NCBI GenBank assembly: GCA_002697225.1
Contig: NZUQ01000136.1
Span: forward strand, 1 to 9,229
Origin: Candidatus Poribacteria bacterium
GTDB taxonomy: Bacteria; Poribacteria; WGA-4E; UBA9662
DNA: 9,229 nt
Direction of reading: 5' to 3'
Numbering within the stretch: position 1 is the stretch's first letter; the number at the start of each line of letters is the position of its first letter. Positions 6,615-9,229 of this stretch are shown in pieces. The position numbers and the translations under genes are program-made. The notes below the pieces were generated by a model that did no database searches, was not told where the DNA came from, and was given only the letters and a program-made list of their open reading frames with translations.

Positions 6615-8006
6615 ATGAAAAATCGTTGCCTATTTCTAAACTTAGATCACATTACTAGGATGGATCGACTCTATCGACGAGTACATCAGCCACAACGTCA
6701 CCCAGAAAACCCTATCCTCAAAGGCGAAAGCCCATGGGAAACAGTAGCATCTCTATATGGAACCGTTATTTACGACCCAAAGGAAAACCTGTTCAAAATG
6801 TGGTACCTGACAGGTCCTTACATCGATAGTATGATCCAAGTCAGACAACGACAGGCTCTAGGAAATATCACACTGTTGGCTTATGCCACTTCTACCAATG
6901 GAGTAAACTGGGATAAGCCTATCCTCAATCAGTTGGATATTGACGGCTCGAAGCAAAACAATCTGATTGATATTGGCCGCACAAACTGTGAAGGCATGGC
7001 GGTATTATATGACCCCCAAGATCCAAACCCTGATCGACGTTATAAAGGATTTTATTGGGAACATGGAGGCATCGATGAATTCATTCAACTAGATGGGAAA
7101 ACCTTATGGGGAGAAGGTGAGGGCGATGGCATGTGGATTTCCTTCTCTCCAGATGGAGTTCGCTGGACCAATTACGAACACAATCCGATTATGGATCTAG
7201 GAAGTGATACTACTCAGTCACTAGTTTGGGATCCACAGATTCAGAAATATGTTGTCTTTGGCCGATTCGGAGCTGGAGGGAGAAAAATTGCACGGGCCGA
7301 AAGTGCTGACTGCATCAACTTCAGTCAGCCAAAACTGGTGTTTGAATGTGATGAGATCGATGAAGAGGGAACACAATTTTATGGCATGCCTATTAACCTC
7401 TACGAAGGCCTGTACCTGGGCATGACGTGGATATACCGCGAAGGGGTTGATGGTACAATCGACACTTCGTTGGCCTCCAGTCGAGATGGCAACCACTGGC
7501 AACGCGTTCTGGATCGACAGACTTTCCTCTCCCTAGGCCCCTCCCATAGTTGGGAAGATGGGATGGTCCGTATCAGTCAAAATTTCATTACCGTTGGTGA
7601 CCAGATTTTCCTGTATTATGGAGGGGTCAATGGGCCACATACTGGACAAAAATTCAAACGAATTGAGCGCGTTCACAAACCGATGTTGGGGCTAGCAACA
7701 CTCCGCCGTGACGGTTTCGTCTCCCTAGATGCGGGCAAGGAAGAAGGATACCTGTTAACCAAACCATTGATGATTGACAATCAAGAACTTCATATCAATG
7801 TAGATGCGAGTTGCGGTTATCTAGTCATAATAATAACTGACGACCAAGGTTACCAAATAGATGGCTATACCTCTCCCTATATAACAGGTGATCATTTAAA
7901 TCTGAATGTCACCTTCGATCGTCCAATAGAAGAACTAATGGGAAAAAAAGTCAGACTTAAGTTCCAGTTGAAAAAATCTAGTTTATATTCTTACTGGTTT
8001 ATTTAA
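6615..8006 (+). CDS. Five-bladed propeller glycoside hydrolase-like protein (GH32/GH43 superfamily type)
   Basis: A 463-residue protein with an N-terminal beta-propeller and a C-terminal beta-sandwich. The N-terminus has ENPIL and PWE (31-42), VIYDPKENLFKMWY (51-64), then sugar-hydrolase-like repeats at YATSTNGVNW (90-99), SFSPDGVRW (176-184) and ASSRDGNHW (287-295). LVWDPQIQKYVVFGR (203-217) and TQFYGMPI (253-260) fit blade strands of arabinanase/invertase-type propellers. The C-terminal part (about 380-463), with GYLVIIITDDQGYQIDGY and the ending LYSYWFI, matches the jelly-roll domain common after these propellers in Planctomycetes-like proteins. I cannot place the catalytic acids with confidence. 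No signal peptide is seen, so the protein is predicted to be cytoplasmic. It is the last gene of the block and probably cleaves or binds a glycoside related to the sialidase-like protein's substrate, which is inference. Confidence 0.75.
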   Translation: MKNRCLFLNLDHITRMDRLYRRVHQPQRHPENPILKGESPWETVASLYGTVIYDPKENLFKMWYLTGPYIDSMIQVRQRQALGNITLLAYATSTNGVNWDKPILNQLDIDGSKQNNLIDIGRTNCEGMAVLYDPQDPNPDRRYKGFYWEHGGIDEFIQLDGKTLWGEGEGDGMWISFSPDGVRWTNYEHNPIMDLGSDTTQSLVWDPQIQKYVVFGRFGAGGRKIARAESADCINFSQPKLVFECDEIDEEGTQFYGMPINLYEGLYLGMTWIYREGVDGTIDTSLASSRDGNHWQRVLDRQTFLSLGPSHSWEDGMVRISQNFITVGDQIFLYYGGVNGPHTGQKFKRIERVHKPMLGLATLRRDGFVSLDAGKEEGYLLTKPLMIDNQELHINVDASCGYLVIIITDDQGYQIDGYTSPYITGDHLNLNVTFDRPIEELMGKKVRLKFQLKKSSLYSYWFI

Positions 8007-8112
8007 TAAGGAAGACTATCATTGAATGGATATAAGACGAGAAAGTTCCCTTCACTGAAAAAAGACCAAAAGGCATCCTATTCGCCAAAGCTTAAGCAAC
8101 ACACTTTACTTT

Positions 8113-8135
8113 GATGTTAATACACATCGTTTTTT
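8113..8135 (+). terminator. Weak intrinsic terminator candidate after the enzyme block
   Basis: GATGT (8113-8117) pairs with ACATC (8124-8128) across a six-base loop, followed by G and six T residues (8130-8135). A flanking T-G wobble could add one pair. The stem is short and AT-rich, so termination would be inefficient alone, but it is the only stem-plus-T-run found after the last gene of the block, about 107 bases beyond its stop codon. Confidence 0.35.
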
Positions 8136-8219
8136 GAGTTAATTGAAAAATGGTTACGTTACTAACAAAATTAACAGTCAATCAGAAAAAAACAGTGCCA
8201 CGCAAAAAAGGCATTGACC

Positions 8220-8499
8220 ATGACCAAGCAGACAGCATCCAAATTTATTAATGCAATCTAGGAACAGATAGATCGAACAACTTGATTTTTCACACGAAAA
8301 GTGCGCTCTGGTCGATGGGATAAATTCGGAAACAGGAAAACCGTTCGCTTGGAAGGGCATCCCTCTAGACTGTCAGGAAAATGTCTTACGGAGACTAAAC
8401 GCACTTAGAACGTTGAGCAGAAAGGATATCAGGGAAAATGAGGTCTACACACTATTTGTGTTACTGAATCTCTACACGGCTATTAAATGTTTAGTATAA
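8220..8499 (+). pseudogene. Probable relic of an unidentified small gene
   Basis: ATG 8220 opens MTKQTASKFINAI, then hits TAG at 8259-8261, and the same frame continues EQIDRTT before TGA at 8283. A second frame is open from 8272 for 75 codons to TAA 8497-8499 without any ATG, GTG or early TTG start. It reads like real protein, for example ALVDGINSETGKPFAWKGIP (residues 12-31 of that frame) followed by a basic helical part around LRRLNALRTLSRKDIRENE. Joining the two needs one in-frame stop removed and one frameshift between about 8262 and 8283. I do not recognise the family. It could be a decayed gene or a lucky open frame; no nearby start makes an intact gene unlikely. Confidence 0.35.
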
Positions 8500-8517
8500 G
8501 GTCAATGACCTAATAGC
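8479..8517 (+). repeat. Inverted repeat with inner hairpin
   Basis: GCTATTA (8479-8485) is the exact reverse complement of TAATAGC (8511-8517). Between them GGTC-AAT-GACC (8500-8510) forms a second small stem directly against the right arm. Only four T residues follow, so it is a poor intrinsic terminator. It overlaps the end of the gene relic and may be its old terminator or a protein-binding site. Confidence 0.25.
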
Positions 8518-8693
8518 TTTTGGTGACAGACATAGCCAACCTAATATTGATCAGGCATTAACATTATTGCATTATACAAGCAACAAGCTAGGAAGATTGT
8601 ATAGATCTACCCACGTTTTATCCCAACAACATTTATTTTGCAAAGTTGTTATTCATCTAGCAAATTAAAAAAGCCAAGAGGAGATCATAAACA

Positions 8694-9229
8694 ATGGCTA
8701 AATTAGAATTCGGAGTGGCGGTGCGCGATATTACGCCTAGTCATCCAGTTTGGGCACACGGTTACGCAAACCGAACCTATCCTTCAAGCGGCGTCCGAGA
8801 ACCTCTATCACTAGGATGTCTAGCGGTGAGTAACGGCGAAAACCGGGTATTGTTTTTTGCACTGGACATGATTGGAATACGATACGATATCTGCGAAGAA
8901 CTTTACAACTTACTAGAACAGGAAACAGGTGTGGGTTATCCAAATATACTGATATCGGGATCTCACACCCACTTTGCACCTGCCCTGCATGGAACAACCT
9001 CTAGTAAACCGGAAGTTGCGTTTATCGACCCAGACCTAGCCTACGTGAGAAAATTTAAAAAGAAGATGGTCGGAGCAGCAAAGGAAGCATTAGATAATCT
9101 AGGACCCATGCGAATTGAAACAGCACGACTACCAGTACCCCAAGTCTTATTTAACCGAAGGACGGTCAGGAAATCCGACGGCATGGTTGAGATGAACCTG
9201 CTGTACCCAAACGATTCAACGCCATATAC
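8694..9229 (+). CDS. Neutral/alkaline ceramidase-family protein, 3' end outside the window
   Basis: The first 178 codons of a gene with no stop before the window edge. The N-terminus FGVAVRDITPS (6-16) is the typical opening of the neutral/alkaline non-lysosomal ceramidase N-terminal domain. HGYANRTYPSSGVREPL (22-38), FFALDMIGI (54-62) and SGSHTHFAPAL (88-98) follow the family order; His91/His93 in the HTH motif correspond to the zinc-site region. Characterised relatives cut the amide of ceramide to sphingosine and fatty acid, but the many paralogues in Planctomycetes-type bacteria are untested. No signal peptide precedes the domain, unlike secreted Pseudomonas ceramidase. The catalytic serine region and C-terminal domain would lie beyond or near the right edge and cannot be fully judged. 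ATG 8694 has AAGAGGAG (8676-8683) ten bases upstream. Its long separation from the operon suggests its own transcript. Confidence 0.8.
   Translation, partial: MAKLEFGVAVRDITPSHPVWAHGYANRTYPSSGVREPLSLGCLAVSNGENRVLFFALDMIGIRYDICEELYNLLEQETGVGYPNILISGSHTHFAPALHGTTSSKPEVAFIDPDLAYVRKFKKKMVGAAKEALDNLGPMRIETARLPVPQVLFNRRTVRKSDGMVEMNLLYPNDSTPY

Larger units (their letters stand above)
8007..8693. other. Long spacer with hairpins and a gene relic
   Basis: This 687-base gap separates the enzyme block from the ceramidase-like gene. It has no intact gene with a normal start. It contains a weak terminator-like hairpin (8113-8135), a broken coding stretch (8220-8499), an inverted repeat at 8479-8517 and the perfect palindrome GCTTAAGC (8090-8097). 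I found no convincing promoter for the ceramidase-like gene; TTGATC/CATTAT (8547-8575, 17-base spacing) is a weak 4/6 plus 4/6 match. No insertion-sequence ends were recognised. Confidence 0.5.

Noticed and set aside
8178..8360. Minus-strand open frame of 60 codons in the spacer
   Set aside because: It lies opposite the probable gene relic on the + strand, has no convincing ribosome-binding site and its translation shows no recognisable motif.
8007..8693. An insertion sequence in the long spacer
   Set aside because: I see no paired terminal inverted repeats, no target-site duplication and no transposase motif; the relic stretch cannot be tied to a transposase by eye.
8737..8997. Minus-strand open frame of 86 codons
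   Set aside because: It is the antisense of the ceramidase-family gene, whose + strand translation has clear family motifs.

Overview
The window is 9,229 bases of AT-rich DNA (roughly low-to-mid 40s % G+C by eye). It holds seven complete genes and one gene cut by the right edge, all on the + strand. I see no tRNA, rRNA, CRISPR array or intact mobile element. The organism cannot be fixed from this sequence. An enolase-superfamily enzyme, an acetamidase/formamidase-family protein, a BNR sialidase-like protein, a propeller glycosidase-like protein and a neutral-ceramidase-like protein together are, from general knowledge, typical of Poribacteria, Planctomycetes, Verrucomicrobia and Lentisphaerae, including host- and sponge-associated members. 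One GCGATCGC octamer, several CGATCG sites and a META-domain lipoprotein would also suit a cyanobacterium. I lean to a marine or symbiotic bacterium and no further.

Layout. Bases 1-545 have no recognisable gene but contain a good extended -10 promoter (about 260-287) followed by inverted repeats. Next come an unrecognised protein of about 215 residues (546-1193) and a META-domain lipoprotein (1286-1801). From 1920 to 8006 five genes follow one another closely: a divergent mandelate racemase/enolase-superfamily protein, an acetamidase/formamidase-family hydrolase, a sialidase-like protein with four Asp boxes, a divergent serine-hydroxymethyltransferase-like PLP enzyme, and a beta-propeller glycosidase-like protein. 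Spacings are 53, 20, 60 and 11 bases. A gap of 687 bases (8007-8693) holds a weak terminator-like hairpin, a probable gene relic and a second hairpin. A neutral/alkaline ceramidase-family gene then starts at 8694 and runs off the window.

How the genes may work together. The 1920-8006 block looks like an operon for breaking down a carbohydrate- or amide-containing compound: two propeller proteins (glycoside cleavage or binding), an amidase, an acid-sugar-type lyase or epimerase, and a PLP aldolase/transferase. None of these five proteins has a visible signal peptide, so cytoplasmic action on imported substrates is likely. The SHMT-like and enolase-like proteins both depart from their families' active-site patterns at visible positions, so their substrates are probably not the textbook ones. 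This pathway is inference; no member has a function the sequence alone can prove. Three start sites were chosen from ribosome-binding sites or start-codon quality (546, 1920, 6615) instead of the longest open frame.
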